From: Alphaproteobacteria bacterium
Lineage (GTDB): Bacteria > Pseudomonadota > Alphaproteobacteria > CAAHEQ01 > UBA3637
NCBI GenBank assembly: GCA_015062395.1
Contig: SUUS01000005.1
Location: 1 to 64,000 of the forward strand
DNA length: 64,000 nucleotides
Direction: 5' to 3'
Translations under genes and position numbers: made by a program
Shown: positions 54,076 through 62,956 of the stretch, one piece after another
Layout of the letters: each line of letters opens with the position of its first letter
How positions within the stretch are numbered: the stretch's first letter is position 1
Notes under the pieces: model-generated
What the model was told of the DNA's origin: nothing
The model's input: only the letters and a program-made list of their open reading frames with translations
Databases searched by the model: none

Positions 54076-55101
54076 TTATTTTACCTCTAAACATTCTCCG
54101 TCTAAAGCTTTGTTTCCTTCTGGACAGCAAATGTATTTATTGCCAAAGCCTGTGTTTTTTGTTTCAACAGTTCCTTCTGGACAACATTCAAAGTCATTCC
54201 ATTTTTCGCCAACCCAACGTGCTTGAGATGCATTGTCTGGACAGCAAATCGAATCGCTTCTAGATGGAATAACTGTTGCTTTCATTCCTTCGCCACAACA
54301 TTGGAATTTTTCAGCATTCCAAGCTAAAGAATTTGCTTCAGCAGGACAATAAGCTTGACCTTTACCATTGGGCGCAGTTAATAAAACTTTTCCTTCTTTT
54401 GCTAATTCTGCTTTCGTGACGCAAATACCATCCTTACCGACTTCGTGTTCTGCACAACAAATGTATTTATCTCCGACACCTTCGTTTTTAACTTCGATAG
54501 TTCCTTTTGGACAGCATTCATAGTCAAATCCTTTTTCGCCAATCCAGCGAGCAGAAACAGAACCGACAGGACAACAAATTGAATCTTCTCTAGAAGGAAT
54601 TTCTGTAGCATTTAAACCATAACCACAGCATTTATATTGAACGCCATTCCAAGCTAATGAGTTTGCTTTTTTTGGACAATATGCACTACCTTTGCCATTT
54701 GGTGCTGTCAAATAGGCAAAAGCATCCGTATCGACTGTAGGAGCTTCTTCTTTTTCTTCAACCACTATCTTTTCTTCGACTGGTTCTTCTATGGATTTTT
54801 CAGCTACTTCTGGTTGTGTTTGTTGTATTGGTTCTTCTAATGGAATAAAACCATCTGCTACAACAGAATTTGCCTCTACAATATCATTTGTTGGTGTTGG
54901 GGCAAAATTTTGAGATTCATCGACGCAATAACCATCTTGTCCAACTGTTCCAAATGGACAACAAATGACAGCATCGCCCATGCCAATGTTGTTTGTTTCA
55001 ACAAAGCCCATTGGACAACTAGCTGAATGATTGCTTTGACAGGCTGCTAATGCTGCAAAGCCACAGACACCAGCTAAAAATAATTTGATTTTGGATGACA
55101 T
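54076..55101 (-). CDS. Cys-rich repeat lipoprotein
   Basis: 341 residues. The lipobox is A-L-A-A-C (Cys 21). An acidic Glu/Pro/Val linker (about 65-128) precedes two tandem units (131-240 and 241-341) with a period of 110 residues. Each unit has L-T-A-P-N-G-K-G, Y-C-P, CC, I-P-S-R-x-D-S-I-C-C-P, C-C-P-x-G-T and K-Y-I-C-C. The CC pairs, the P-S...D-S-x-C-C core and the period resemble the polyserine protein at 3-2162, so both may belong to one family. Outer-membrane anchoring is likely; function unknown. Confidence 0.8.
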   Translation of the reverse strand: MSSKIKLFLAGVCGFAALAACQSNHSASCPMGFVETNNIGMGDAVICCPFGTVGQDGYCVDESQNFAPTPTNDIVEANSVVADGFIPLEEPIQQTQPEVAEKSIEEPVEEKIVVEEKEEAPTVDTDAFAYLTAPNGKGSAYCPKKANSLAWNGVQYKCCGYGLNATEIPSREDSICCPVGSVSARWIGEKGFDYECCPKGTIEVKNEGVGDKYICCAEHEVGKDGICVTKAELAKEGKVLLTAPNGKGQAYCPAEANSLAWNAEKFQCCGEGMKATVIPSRSDSICCPDNASQARWVGEKWNDFECCPEGTVETKNTGFGNKYICCPEGNKALDGECLEVK

Positions 55102-55182
55102 TTTAAACTCCTTATTTAAAAAAACGCGTTTTCATATTCGAAGTATAGCGTTGTTTTTATTAACAAAAGTTTAACTCAATAT

Positions 55183-55217
55183 AAAAAAACGCCTCTTTTT
55201 AATAAGGCGTTTTTTTT
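55183..55217. terminator. Terminator after rplS
   Basis: AAAACGCCT / AGGCGTTTT with A and T runs on both sides, 18 bp past the rplS stop on the minus strand. Confidence 0.85.
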
Positions 55218-55234
55218 GCTTCTTAAAAGTAAGC

Positions 55235-55606
55235 TTAAGCTTCTTCTTTTGTTGCTTTTGTATCTTCAGCAATACGCGCTTTTTTACCGAATAAATTACG
55301 CAAGTAATAAATTTTAGAACGGTGAATTTTACCACTGCGAACTAATTCAATTTTAGCTACATTTGGTGAGTAAAGTGGGAAAACACGTTCTACACCTTCG
55401 CCAAAAGAAATTTTACGAACTGTAAAGTTTGAGTTTAAACCATCGTTATTGCGAGCGATACAAACACCTTCAAAAATTTGAATACGTTCACGTTCGCCTT
55501 CTTTAATTTTGCAATGAACTTTTAAAGTATCCCCAGCCTTGAAAGACGGGATATTTTTTGCTAATTTTTCCATTTGTTCTTTTTCAAGAGTTTGAATAAT
55601 ATCCAT
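55235..55606 (-). CDS. rplS: 50S ribosomal protein L19
   Basis: 123 residues. [13 protein letters not shown]-x-E-G-x-R-E-R-I-Q-x-F-E-G and the C-terminal L-Y-Y-L-R-N-L-x-G-K-K-A-R-I are L19. It sits at the 30S/50S interface. It is the last gene of the ffh-rpsP-rimM-trmD-rplS operon; AAAGGAT lies before the ATG. Confidence 0.96.
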   Translation of the reverse strand: MDIIQTLEKEQMEKLAKNIPSFKAGDTLKVHCKIKEGERERIQIFEGVCIARNNDGLNSNFTVRKISFGEGVERVFPLYSPNVAKIELVRSGKIHRSKIYYLRNLFGKKARIAEDTKATKEEA

Positions 55607-55619
55607 TTTTTTATCCTTT

Positions 55620-56306
55620 CTAAAGTTTTTCCTGATATTTTTCCCAAATATCTGGACGAATTTGTTGGGTTATTTTTTTTGACTGTTCTTTTCGCCAAAT
55701 TTCGATGTTTTTATGATGACCTGAAAGTAATACTTCTGGAACAGACTTGCCATTCCATACTGCTGGTCTGGTATATTGAGGATATTCTAATAAACCATCT
55801 CCTGCAAAACTTTCATCTGCAACTGAATCTGCATTTCCTAAAACGCCAGGTACATAACGCAACACAGCATCTGTTAACATTAAGGCTGCAGGTTCTCCAC
55901 CAGATAAAACAAAATCGCCAATGCTGATTGTTTCAAAAGGCCAACTTTCAATAACACGTTCATCAATTCCTTCAAATCGACCACTTAAAATCGTTATTTC
56001 ATCTTCTTTTGCCAGACGAATAACGGTTTGTTGATTTAAAGGTTTTCCTTTCGGGGACATATAAAGTAATGCGCCTTTTTTATAAACACTGCGAATAGCC
56101 TTATCTACAACATCGGCTTTCATTACTTGACCTGCACCACCACCAAAAGGTGTGTCATCTACAGTTTTATAGTTATCTGTTGCAAAATCACGTATGTTAA
56201 TGGCTTGATAACTCCACAATCCTTTTTCAAGAGCTTTTCCCATCAAAGAATAATTTAAAAAGCCTGGGAACATTTCTGGATAAAGTGTCAGAAAGTTAAT
56301 TTTCAT
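55620..56306 (-). CDS. trmD: tRNA (guanine-N1)-methyltransferase TrmD
   Basis: 228 residues. [11 protein letters not shown][11 protein letters not shown], G-R-F-E-G-I-D-E-R and [10 protein letters not shown] contain the trefoil-knot SAM site. It methylates G37 of tRNAs to keep the frame. Overlaps rimM by 11 bp. Confidence 0.96.
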   Translation of the reverse strand: MKINFLTLYPEMFPGFLNYSLMGKALEKGLWSYQAINIRDFATDNYKTVDDTPFGGGAGQVMKADVVDKAIRSVYKKGALLYMSPKGKPLNQQTVIRLAKEDEITILSGRFEGIDERVIESWPFETISIGDFVLSGGEPAALMLTDAVLRYVPGVLGNADSVADESFAGDGLLEYPQYTRPAVWNGKSVPEVLLSGHHKNIEIWRKEQSKKITQQIRPDIWEKYQEKL

Positions 56307-56805
56307 TTTCTGCCTCTATTTCATCAGGGATGTTTACCCAAATTTTACGAGCCTCTACGTCCACTTTTTGAATGGTTTCAGGACTCATAGCAAGTAATAA
56401 TTCTTCTTTATTTTCTTTTTGGATAAATAAAATATCACTTGCACCGTAATTTTGCACATCTTTAACAACGCCAATTTGAAGCGCATTTTCAAAAACGGAC
56501 ATATTTAATAAGTCACATACATAGTATTCGTTTTGTTTTAAATCAGGAAGCGATTTTCTGGACACAAATAATTTTGTTCCTCTCAACAGTTCTGCATCAT
56601 TTCTGTCATGAATGTTGTTTACAATAGCTATGACCTGATTTTTAGCGATTCGTTTGACTAAAACATCTAATTTTTGACCGTTTTTATCGTAAAAAGGTGC
56701 ATATGTTGCAAAATCCACAGGATTACAATTCGAATCGATTTTAACTTCTCCTCGAATGCCATGTGGTGCGACAATTTTTCCCATTTCGATAAAAGATTCA
56801 GTCAT
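56296..56805 (-). CDS. rimM: Ribosome maturation factor RimM
   Basis: 169 residues. The N-terminal M-G-K-I-V-A-P-H-G-I-R-G-E-V-K barrel and a PRC-like C-terminal domain (Y-Y-V-C-D-L-L-N) are present. It assists 30S head assembly and binds S19. An AGGAAA site precedes the ATG. Confidence 0.94.
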   Translation of the reverse strand: MTESFIEMGKIVAPHGIRGEVKIDSNCNPVDFATYAPFYDKNGQKLDVLVKRIAKNQVIAIVNNIHDRNDAELLRGTKLFVSRKSLPDLKQNEYYVCDLLNMSVFENALQIGVVKDVQNYGASDILFIQKENKEELLLAMSPETIQKVDVEARKIWVNIPDEIEAENEN

Positions 56806-56815
56806 TTAAACTTTC

Positions 56816-57250
56816 CTATTCAGCTGGAGTTTCTTCAGCAGCAGGAGTTTCTGCAGCGGCAGCAGCTTCTGCTTCGGCAGCAGCTTTAGCTTCAGCAGCT
56901 TCTCTTGCTTTTTCTTCTGCTTCGCGAATACGTTCTAATGCTTTAGCTTTTGGAGCAGATTTTTTAGGTTGTTCTGCATTTGTTTTTGTTTTTTTAGCTT
57001 CAACAATACCAGCAGCAGCCAATAAACGTTCCATACGATCTGTTAATTCAGCACCTTTTGCAATCCAAGCTTTTGCTTTTTCTGCATCGATTCTGAAGTG
57101 ATCAGGATTGTCTTTTTCAACCAATGGGTTGTAAAAACCGATTTGTTCAATGAAACGACCATCACGAGGTGCACGATTGTCGGCAACTACGATTTTGTGA
57201 AATGGACGTTTTTTTGACCCACCACGGGCTAATCTGATACGAACTGACAT
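56816..57250 (-). CDS. rpsP: 30S ribosomal protein S16 with Ala/Glu-rich extension
   Basis: 144 residues. The conserved S16 core ([17 protein letters not shown]) takes about 85 residues. A Lys-rich then Ala/Glu-rich helical tail of about 55 residues ends the chain, longer than in most bacteria but similar to alphaproteobacterial S16. The start at 57250 has AAAGGA; the frame is open 17 codons upstream into ffh. Confidence 0.95.
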   Translation of the reverse strand: MSVRIRLARGGSKKRPFHKIVVADNRAPRDGRFIEQIGFYNPLVEKDNPDHFRIDAEKAKAWIAKGAELTDRMERLLAAAGIVEAKKTKTNAEQPKKSAPKAKALERIREAEEKAREAAEAKAAAEAEAAAAAETPAAEETPAE

Positions 57251-57278
57251 ATATTTTCCTTTCCTTTGTTTGTTCGAG

Positions 57279-58670
57279 TTAAAACGGTGAAAACCCTCCA
57301 CCGTTATTCATAAATGGGTTTGAACCACTACCCATAGATGATATTTTTTTCATCATACCGATAGCGCCCAGAGGACCCAACTTTTTGAATTTCTTTGATG
57401 TTAAAGCCATTTGCTCATACATTTTAAGCAAACGATTGACATCATTGACACTGACACCAGCACCTTTTGCAATTCGCAATTTCCTACCAGCTTTTAAGAT
57501 TTCAGGTCTTTTGCGTTCAGTCGGTGTCATTGATAAAATAATAGCTTCTTGTCGTTTAAAAACTTTGTTATCGATGTTGGCTTGTTCGATTTTATCACGG
57601 AATTTTGACATGCCAGGTATCATCATCATGATACCTTTAATATCGCCAAAAGACTGAATTTGGCGCAGTTGAGACAGCATGTCTTCTAAATTAAAACGAC
57701 CAGAAAACATTTTTTCAGCCATGTTCATTGCATCTTGCTGATTGACTTTTTCCATAGCTGTTTCAACTAAACCGACAATATCACCCATCCCCAAAATACG
57801 GCCAGCAATCCTTTTAGCATCGAATGTTTCTAATGCATCTGTTTTTTCACCAACACCTAAAAATTTAATGGGTTTTCCAGTCATTTGCTTCATTGACAAA
57901 GCTGCCCCACCGCGAGAATCTCCATCGACTCTGGTCATAATAACTCCAGTGATGTTTAGTGCATCATGGAAAGCATTTGCAACATTAACAGCGTCCTGTC
58001 CTGTTAGGGCATCTACGACCAGTAATTTTTCCACAGGATTTGCTATTTTTTCAACAGCTTTTACTTCTTCCATCATTTCATCATCGATGTGTAAGCGTCC
58101 TGCTGTATCCAAAATTAAAGTATCATATGCTTCGCTTTTGGCTTTTTGGATAGCTCGTTGAGTAATTTCCAAAGGTTTTTGATGCGCAATAATTTCAAGA
58201 CTGTCAACATTAATTTGTTTTGCTAATCCAGCTAGTTGTTCTTGAGCTGCAGGGCGATACACGTCTAATGAAGCCAATAATACTTTTTGTCCTTCTTTTT
58301 TTAATTTGGCGGCTAACTTGCCACAAGAAGTTGTTTTACCACTTCCCTGTAAGCCAACTAACATATAAGTGGAGGGCGCAACTGATTTTTTTAATTCTGT
58401 ATTTTGAGTTCCCAATAATTCAATCAATTCATCATTAACAATTTTCACAACCATATTGGCAGGAGATATAGATTTGATGACTTCTTGTCCTACAGCTTTT
58501 TCTTTTACGGATTGAATAAAGTTTTTAACAACTGGTAAAGCAACATCAGCTTCCAACAATGCGATTTTGATTTCGCGCATGGTTTCGTTCACGATATCTT
58601 CCGTTAAGATACCTCTACCTTTTAATCTGTCAAAAACACCAGCCAATTTATCGGCTAAACTTCTAAACAT
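57279..58670 (-). CDS. ffh: Signal recognition particle protein Ffh
   Basis: 463 residues with N, G and M domains. The G1 motif [10 protein letters not shown] is near 107-116, followed by [15 protein letters not shown] and [10 protein letters not shown]. The M domain is Met-rich and ends in a Gly/Asn tail. It targets nascent membrane proteins together with 4.5S RNA and FtsY. The start at 58670 follows AAAGGAG. It leads the rpsP-rimM-trmD-rplS operon. Confidence 0.96.
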   Translation of the reverse strand: MFRSLADKLAGVFDRLKGRGILTEDIVNETMREIKIALLEADVALPVVKNFIQSVKEKAVGQEVIKSISPANMVVKIVNDELIELLGTQNTELKKSVAPSTYMLVGLQGSGKTTSCGKLAAKLKKEGQKVLLASLDVYRPAAQEQLAGLAKQINVDSLEIIAHQKPLEITQRAIQKAKSEAYDTLILDTAGRLHIDDEMMEEVKAVEKIANPVEKLLVVDALTGQDAVNVANAFHDALNITGVIMTRVDGDSRGGAALSMKQMTGKPIKFLGVGEKTDALETFDAKRIAGRILGMGDIVGLVETAMEKVNQQDAMNMAEKMFSGRFNLEDMLSQLRQIQSFGDIKGIMMMIPGMSKFRDKIEQANIDNKVFKRQEAIILSMTPTERKRPEILKAGRKLRIAKGAGVSVNDVNRLLKMYEQMALTSKKFKKLGPLGAIGMMKKISSMGSGSNPFMNNGGGFSPF

Positions 58671-58780
58671 TTTTGCTCCTTTAAAGCATATAATAAAAAC
58701 GACACCAGTGTGTGTACTCACAGACTGATGGGTCTCCGTAAAGACTGCTTTCTCACAGTGTTTGGATAACTTTAAGAAAC
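58671..58780 (-). ncRNA. Possible structured 5' leader of ffh
   Basis: The transcript from the promoter at 58781-58809 would have about 95-105 nt before the ffh ATG. It contains two CAGTCT copies with AGAC between them, giving two mutually exclusive short hairpins, and TGTGAG also occurs twice. A weak ACAC-ACTG-GTGT hairpin precedes a T-run (CGTTTTTATT) close to the ffh ribosome site. It could be a leader with switch-like pairing or a short sRNA. It does not match the 4.5S RNA GGAA/GCAGCC core. A conserved 'ffh' leader motif has been described in bacteria; I could not compare it. Confidence 0.3.
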
Positions 58781-58809
58781 AATATACCTATATTTGACTT
58801 AAAAGTCAA
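58781..58809 (-). promoter_or_regulatory. Promoter of ffh operon with palindromic -35
   Basis: Minus strand TTGACT (58804-58809), 17-bp spacer, TATATT (58781-58786). The -35 lies in the perfect palindrome TTGACTT-TT-AAGTCAA (58794-58809), which could be an operator. Confidence 0.6.
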
Positions 58810-58836
58810 GCACTTTTTTGTTTCTGGCGAAAGTTT

Positions 58837-59691
58837 TTAAGCTAACATATATTTGGAAATTTTTTGAAAAGCTTTACTTTCGATTTGACGAACGCGTTCT
58901 CGGCTGATATTAAAGTGAATACCTAAATCTTCCAATGTCGTTGGATTATCGGTTAAAAATCTGGCTTTAACGATTTCTTGCTCCCGTTCAGACAACGTTG
59001 CTATTGCAGCAGCCAGTTTTTCGTTTTTGATATTTTTTTCTTGGCGTTCCATTAAAACTTCTTCTACATTTGGAGTCGTATCAGTTAAAAAGTTTTGCTT
59101 TTCTTCATCAGAATCATCGTATGCAAATTCGTTTAAAGAGGCATCCCCATGCAACCGTTGTTCCATATCCCAGACATCTTGCTCTGAAACGCCCAGCTGA
59201 TTTGAAATATGGGCAACTGTTTCATCATCCATATCCGTACTTTGATACAATCCAAGTTTTGCCTTAATTTTTCCCAGATTATAGAATAATCTTTTTTGTG
59301 CTGCAACCGTTCCAATTTTGACCAAAGACCATGATTTTAGGATAAAGTCAGAAATAGCTGCTTTTATCCACCAAATAGCATAGGTTGATAAGCGAAATCC
59401 TTTGTCGGGATCAAATTTTTTTATAGCCTGCATTAAACCAATGTTTGCTTCAGAAATTAAGTCTGCTAAAGGCAACCCGTAATGCCTGAAAGAAAGAGCC
59501 ACTTTTGCTGCCAATCTTAAATGAGAAGTTGTTAATTCGTGTGCTGCATTTAAATCATTATAGTTTTTATAACGTTGAGCCAACATATATTCTTTATCAG
59601 GTTCAAGCATCGGAAATTTGGCAATTTCACGTAAGTAAACAGATAACGATGTTTCTGATAAATTGGGTATTAAAGCTGTTGTATATGCCAT
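58837..59691 (-). CDS. rpoH: RNA polymerase heat-shock sigma factor RpoH (sigma-32)
   Basis: 284 residues. Region 2 has D-L-I-S-E-A-N-I-G-L-M-Q-A-I-K-K-F-D-P and Y-A-I-W-W-I-K. The RpoH box appears as Q-K-R-L-F-Y-N-L. Region 4 has L-S-E-R-E-Q-E-I and an HTH with I-S-R-E-R-V-R-Q-I-E. Start 59691 (M-A-Y-T-T-A) is preferred because AAAGGAT is seven bases upstream; an ATG at 59697 is only one base from it. It transcribes chaperone genes such as dnaJ; FtsH (10911) is its usual degrader. Confidence 0.95.
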   Translation of the reverse strand: MAYTTALIPNLSETSLSVYLREIAKFPMLEPDKEYMLAQRYKNYNDLNAAHELTTSHLRLAAKVALSFRHYGLPLADLISEANIGLMQAIKKFDPDKGFRLSTYAIWWIKAAISDFILKSWSLVKIGTVAAQKRLFYNLGKIKAKLGLYQSTDMDDETVAHISNQLGVSEQDVWDMEQRLHGDASLNEFAYDDSDEEKQNFLTDTTPNVEEVLMERQEKNIKNEKLAAAIATLSEREQEIVKARFLTDNPTTLEDLGIHFNISRERVRQIESKAFQKISKYMLA

Positions 59692-59776
59692 TTTCATATC
59701 CTTTCTTTAGCAATATGACTGTTCCCCATTCGGGCAAACATACGTTTAACCTTGACAGCAAGCATTAAACATGATA

Positions 59777-59806
59777 AGCATAACATTAACAAGGAAAAAA
59801 AGTCAA
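59777..59806 (-). promoter_or_regulatory. Likely rpoH promoter
   Basis: Minus strand TTGACT (59801-59806), 18-bp spacer, TATGCT (59777-59782), giving a leader of about 80 nt before the rpoH ATG. Confidence 0.5.
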
Positions 59807-59844
59807 GAAAATTTTTTATTTTTTTTAAGAAAGAGAATGATTAT

Positions 59845-60654
59845 ATGATTGATGTTGAAATAAGTGTTGTTATTCCTGTTTATAACACAGGTAAATTTTT
59901 GGCAGAGTGTTTGGATTCGGTCTTATCCCAAACATTCCAAAATTTAGAAGTTATTTGCGTTAATGATGGTTCGACGGATAATAGTGAAGAAATTTTGGCG
60001 CAATATTCCCAAAAAGATAATCGGATTAAAGTTATTAATCAGAAAAATCAAGGTGTTGTCACTGCAAGGAATAATGGAATATCTTAAGCAAAAGGGACGT
60101 ATATTTTCCCTCTTGACAGTGACGATAAAATTGCATCTTGTGCATTACAGGAATGTTATGATGCTATTACAGAAAATAAAGGTGATGTGATTACATCTGA
60201 TGTAGAATACTTTGGGGAGGTATCGAATCTTTCAGTTAGTTCATTAAAAATGCATTTTCCTAAACAAACTAAATGGAATATGTGTTTTAAAAATTGTTTA
60301 GTTAATGCAGCTTTATTCAGAAAATCGGATTTTGATGCATTTGGGGGATACGATACTGAATTTAATGATGGTATCGAAGATTATGATTTGTGGTTAAATT
60401 TTGTTATGCATGGAAAAAAGATATATCGAATTGATAAAGTATTGTTTTATTATCGTCAGAAAAATCCTGCAGAATCTCGTCAATTTCAAACAGCGCCCAA
60501 AGTAAAAGAATTGATTAAAAAGTTGGAAAGAAAATATCCGTATTATCGCTTTGTTCGCTTGTTGATGCCATTTCGGAAAATCAAAAGATTGGTGCTCAAA
60601 GTTTCGAATAAACATATTCGCGTTTTGGGGATTGTTGTTAAAAAGTTTCATTAA
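59845..60654 (+). pseudogene. Family 2 glycosyltransferase interrupted by an in-frame stop
   Basis: The ATG at 59845 opens a GT-A domain: V-V-I-P-V-Y-N-T-G, V-N-D-G-S-T-D-N-S, then A-R-N-N-G-I-S followed by TAA at 60085-60087. In the same frame the sequence continues A-K-G-T-Y-I-F-P-L-D-S-D-D (the metal-binding DxD region) and runs to a TAA at 60652, 268 sense codons in all. The expected residue at the stop is usually K, E or Q, so one substitution (for example AAA to TAA) explains it. Either a recent pseudogene, suppression, or sequence error. GT2 enzymes build surface polysaccharide. Confidence 0.8.
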
Positions 60655-60655
60655 A

Positions 60656-60682
60656 AAAAGCGACCAAACGGTCGCTTTAAAT
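60656..60682. terminator. Hairpin between the glycosyltransferase and the BI-1 gene
   Basis: AAAGCGACC / GGTCGCTTT, a 9-bp stem with a 4-base loop, flanked by an A-run; best placed to end the minus-strand BI-1 gene. Confidence 0.7.
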
Positions 60683-61435
60683 TTATTTTCTATCGCCTAA
60701 AAATCTCAATAACATTAAAAACAGGTTGATGAAATCCAGATACAACGTTAATGCGCCAGAAATGGATTTACTCTTTGATACTTCTATACTGTCATTTGGA
60801 TTGTACATTTGTTTGATGCGTTGGCTGTCATAAGCAGTTAAGCCAACAAATACAAAAACTCCGATAATAGATACAGCGTAAGATATAGCAGGGCTTTTCA
60901 TAAACCAATTAACAATCATTGCGATAATAATTCCCCAAAGTCCCATATTCATAAATGCGCCCAGACCAGTTAAATCTTTTTTTGTTGTATAGCCGTATAA
61001 ACACAAACCACCAAAAGCCCCAGCTGTGACAATAAATGTTTGAAATATGCTGGCTGTGGTAAAGACTAAAAGAGCGCTAGAAAAAGAAAATCCCATCAAC
61101 GCAGAAAAAATCCAAAATATAGTTTGTGCTTTTTCTGGATTTAAATTTCGAACGGCTGATGCAAACATAAAGACCAAAATAAATGGAGCGATGATAACCA
61201 GCCATCCAAACAAAGAATAACTCATTGTGCCAGAAGGGGAAACTGTAAATAATAAACGTAAAAAGTTAGGTGTTGAGCCAAGATATGCTGTTAAGGCAGA
61301 CACCAAAAGTCCCAAGCCCATCATTTGATAGACTCGTAAAAGATAAGTGCGTAAACCTTGATTCATTCGAATGGATGTGCTTGAATGTGCTCCAGTTAAA
61401 AAATCGCTGTGACGGTTTGTTTGATTAAAATTCAT
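60683..61435 (-). CDS. Bax inhibitor-1/YccA family membrane protein
   Basis: 250 residues with about seven membrane helices. The N-terminal polar segment ends with L-R-x-Y-L-L-R-V-Y-Q-M-M-G-L-G-L, and the C-terminal F-V-G-L-T-A-Y-D-S-Q and L-Y-L-D-F-I-N-L-F patterns are diagnostic. YccA/YbhL members associate with FtsH (modulating its activity) or act as Ca2+/H+ channels. AAAGGAG precedes the ATG. Confidence 0.92.
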   Translation of the reverse strand: MNFNQTNRHSDFLTGAHSSTSIRMNQGLRTYLLRVYQMMGLGLLVSALTAYLGSTPNFLRLLFTVSPSGTMSYSLFGWLVIIAPFILVFMFASAVRNLNPEKAQTIFWIFSALMGFSFSSALLVFTTASIFQTFIVTAGAFGGLCLYGYTTKKDLTGLGAFMNMGLWGIIIAMIVNWFMKSPAISYAVSIIGVFVFVGLTAYDSQRIKQMYNPNDSIEVSKSKSISGALTLYLDFINLFLMLLRFLGDRK

Positions 61436-61510
61436 AATTAAGCTCCTTTATCTAAATTAATTTATTTTAATATAGGGGGATTTTATGAATTTAGCAAGCT
61501 TTTTATAACA

Positions 61511-61543
61511 AAAAAAACACCGTATTAAACGGTGTCTTTTTTA
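61511..61543. terminator. Terminator of rpmG
   Basis: ACACCG / CGGTGT with A-run and T-run on either side, 20 bp beyond the rpmG stop on the minus strand. Confidence 0.8.
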
Positions 61544-61563
61544 TAAAAATCCAAGAAAAAATC

Positions 61564-61731
61564 CTATTTAATTTTCTTTTCAACGTATTTTACATGTTTA
61601 CGTGTTTTTGGATTGTATTTATTTACTTCCATTTTTTCTGGTTTGTTTCTTGGGTTTTTCTTTGCGACATAGAAGTGTCCTGAACCATCTGTTGCTTCTA
61701 ATCGAATTTGAATAGTTGTCGGTTTTGCCAT
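61564..61731 (-). CDS. rpmG: 50S ribosomal protein L33
   Basis: 55 residues on the minus strand, ATG at 61729-61731, stop TAG at 61564-61566. The sequence [12 protein letters not shown]...[15 protein letters not shown] and [10 protein letters not shown] is L33 of the Cys-free, proteobacterial type. AGGTGA lies six bases upstream. Confidence 0.95.
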   Translation of the reverse strand: MAKPTTIQIRLEATDGSGHFYVAKKNPRNKPEKMEVNKYNPKTRKHVKYVEKKIK

Positions 61732-61778
61732 TTGTAATCACCTAAAAAATAAAAAATCGTTCAAACTTTAGACTCGCA

Positions 61779-61806
61779 ATTATACATTAAAAAAAACATC
61801 TGTCAA
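61779..61806 (-). promoter_or_regulatory. Strong promoter of rpmG
   Basis: Minus strand TTGACA (61801-61806), 16-bp spacer, TATAAT (61779-61784), both consensus hexamers, about 48 bp before the rpmG start. Confidence 0.8.
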
Positions 61807-61822
61807 GATATATTTTTAAAAT

Positions 61823-62776
61823 TTAAGCATTAAAAGTGCGAGTCATATTTAAAAATTTCTGTCTTCGTGTCATTTGGATTGTTTGAGGATCCATTTTATC
61901 GTAAGCTAAAAGATGTTTTTCGATAGATTTCCCAACCTCTTGAATGACTTGAAGTCTGTGTCTGTGTGCTCCACCAAAAGGTTCCGAAATGATTTCATCA
62001 ATGATTTTTAAATTCATTAAATCTTCAGCTGTTAAACGTAAAGAATTAGCAGCTTGTTCAGCTTTTGATGCATTTTTATATAAAATTGCAGCACATCCTT
62101 CTGGCGAGATAACAGAATAAATAGAATGTTCTAACATCATAACTGTATTTGCCGTTGCAATAGCAATAGCACCACCAGAACCACCTTCTCCAATAATTGT
62201 AGCAATAACAGGGACTGTTAAATCAAAAGAAACTTCCATCGCTTTTGCGATGGCTTCTGCTTGACCACGTTCTTCGCCTTCAACACCAGGAAATGCACCA
62301 GCAGTATCTACGAATGTTAAAATAGGAATTTGAAAGTGTTCAGCCATACGCATTAAACGGATAGCTTTACGATAACCTTCTGGTTTGGCCATACCAAAGT
62401 TATGACGAACGCGCGTAGCCGTATCTCGACCTTTTTCTTGACCAATAATCATGACAGTTCTGCCGTTGAAACGACCAATGCCACCGATGATAGCTTCATC
62501 TTCGCCAAAACATCTGTCGCCACGTAATTGCACAAAATCAGAGATAAGAGCCCGAATGTAATCAACTGTATGTGGACGGTTTTCATGGCGTGCAACATTT
62601 GCTTTTTGCCATGCCGTTAGATTAGAATATGTCATTTCCAGATGTTTTTGCAATTTGGTTTGTAAACGGGATAATTCTGCATCAATATCCAAACCTTCTG
62701 GAGTACTTAACGAACGTACAGCCTCTATTTTTTCTTCGATTTCTCCAATCGTTTTTTCAAAATCAAGTGTCTTCAT
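61823..62776 (-). CDS. accA: Acetyl-CoA carboxylase carboxyltransferase subunit alpha
   Basis: 317 residues. F-E-x-x-I-G-E-I-E-x-K-I-E, R-P-x-x-x-D-Y-I, G-D-R-x-F-x-E-D and the oxyanion region I-G-E-G-G-S-G-G-A are AccA. It works with AccD to transfer CO2 from biotin to acetyl-CoA, the first step of fatty acid synthesis. AAAGGT precedes the ATG. Normal length. Confidence 0.96.
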   Translation of the reverse strand: MKTLDFEKTIGEIEEKIEAVRSLSTPEGLDIDAELSRLQTKLQKHLEMTYSNLTAWQKANVARHENRPHTVDYIRALISDFVQLRGDRCFGEDEAIIGGIGRFNGRTVMIIGQEKGRDTATRVRHNFGMAKPEGYRKAIRLMRMAEHFQIPILTFVDTAGAFPGVEGEERGQAEAIAKAMEVSFDLTVPVIATIIGEGGSGGAIAIATANTVMMLEHSIYSVISPEGCAAILYKNASKAEQAANSLRLTAEDLMNLKIIDEIISEPFGGAHRHRLQVIQEVGKSIEKHLLAYDKMDPQTIQMTRRQKFLNMTRTFNA

Positions 62777-62878
62777 TTTATAAAATTACCTTTAAACATC
62801 TTTTTTTCTATCTTTTTTGAAAATATATGATATTGTAAAAATCATCAAATCAACTTTTATAACAGAAAGGAAACAATT

Positions 62879-62953
62879 GTGGTTTGGCGTTTTATTTTAA
62901 TCTGGGTCGCTTTTTTTATTTTTATGTTTTGGTTGGCTGGATTTGTGAGGTAA
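62879..62953 (+). CDS. Possible 24-residue membrane peptide (GTG start)
   Basis: GTG at 62879-62881 lies eight bases after AAAGG and opens M-V-W-R-F-I-L-I-W-V-A-F, a single hydrophobic helix ending G-F-V-R, with TAA at 62951-62953. The next gene's ATG follows 3 bp later and its GAGG ribosome site lies inside this ORF, so translation may be coupled. Too short to assign; consistent SD and composition give modest confidence. Confidence 0.45.
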   Translation: MVWRFILIWVAFFIFMFWLAGFVR

Positions 62954-62956
62954 AAA

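Noticed and set aside
58671-58836. 4.5S SRP RNA gene next to ffh
   Set aside because: The conserved GGAA tetraloop and GCAGCC-type internal loop sequence are not found, and the region fits a 5' leader better.
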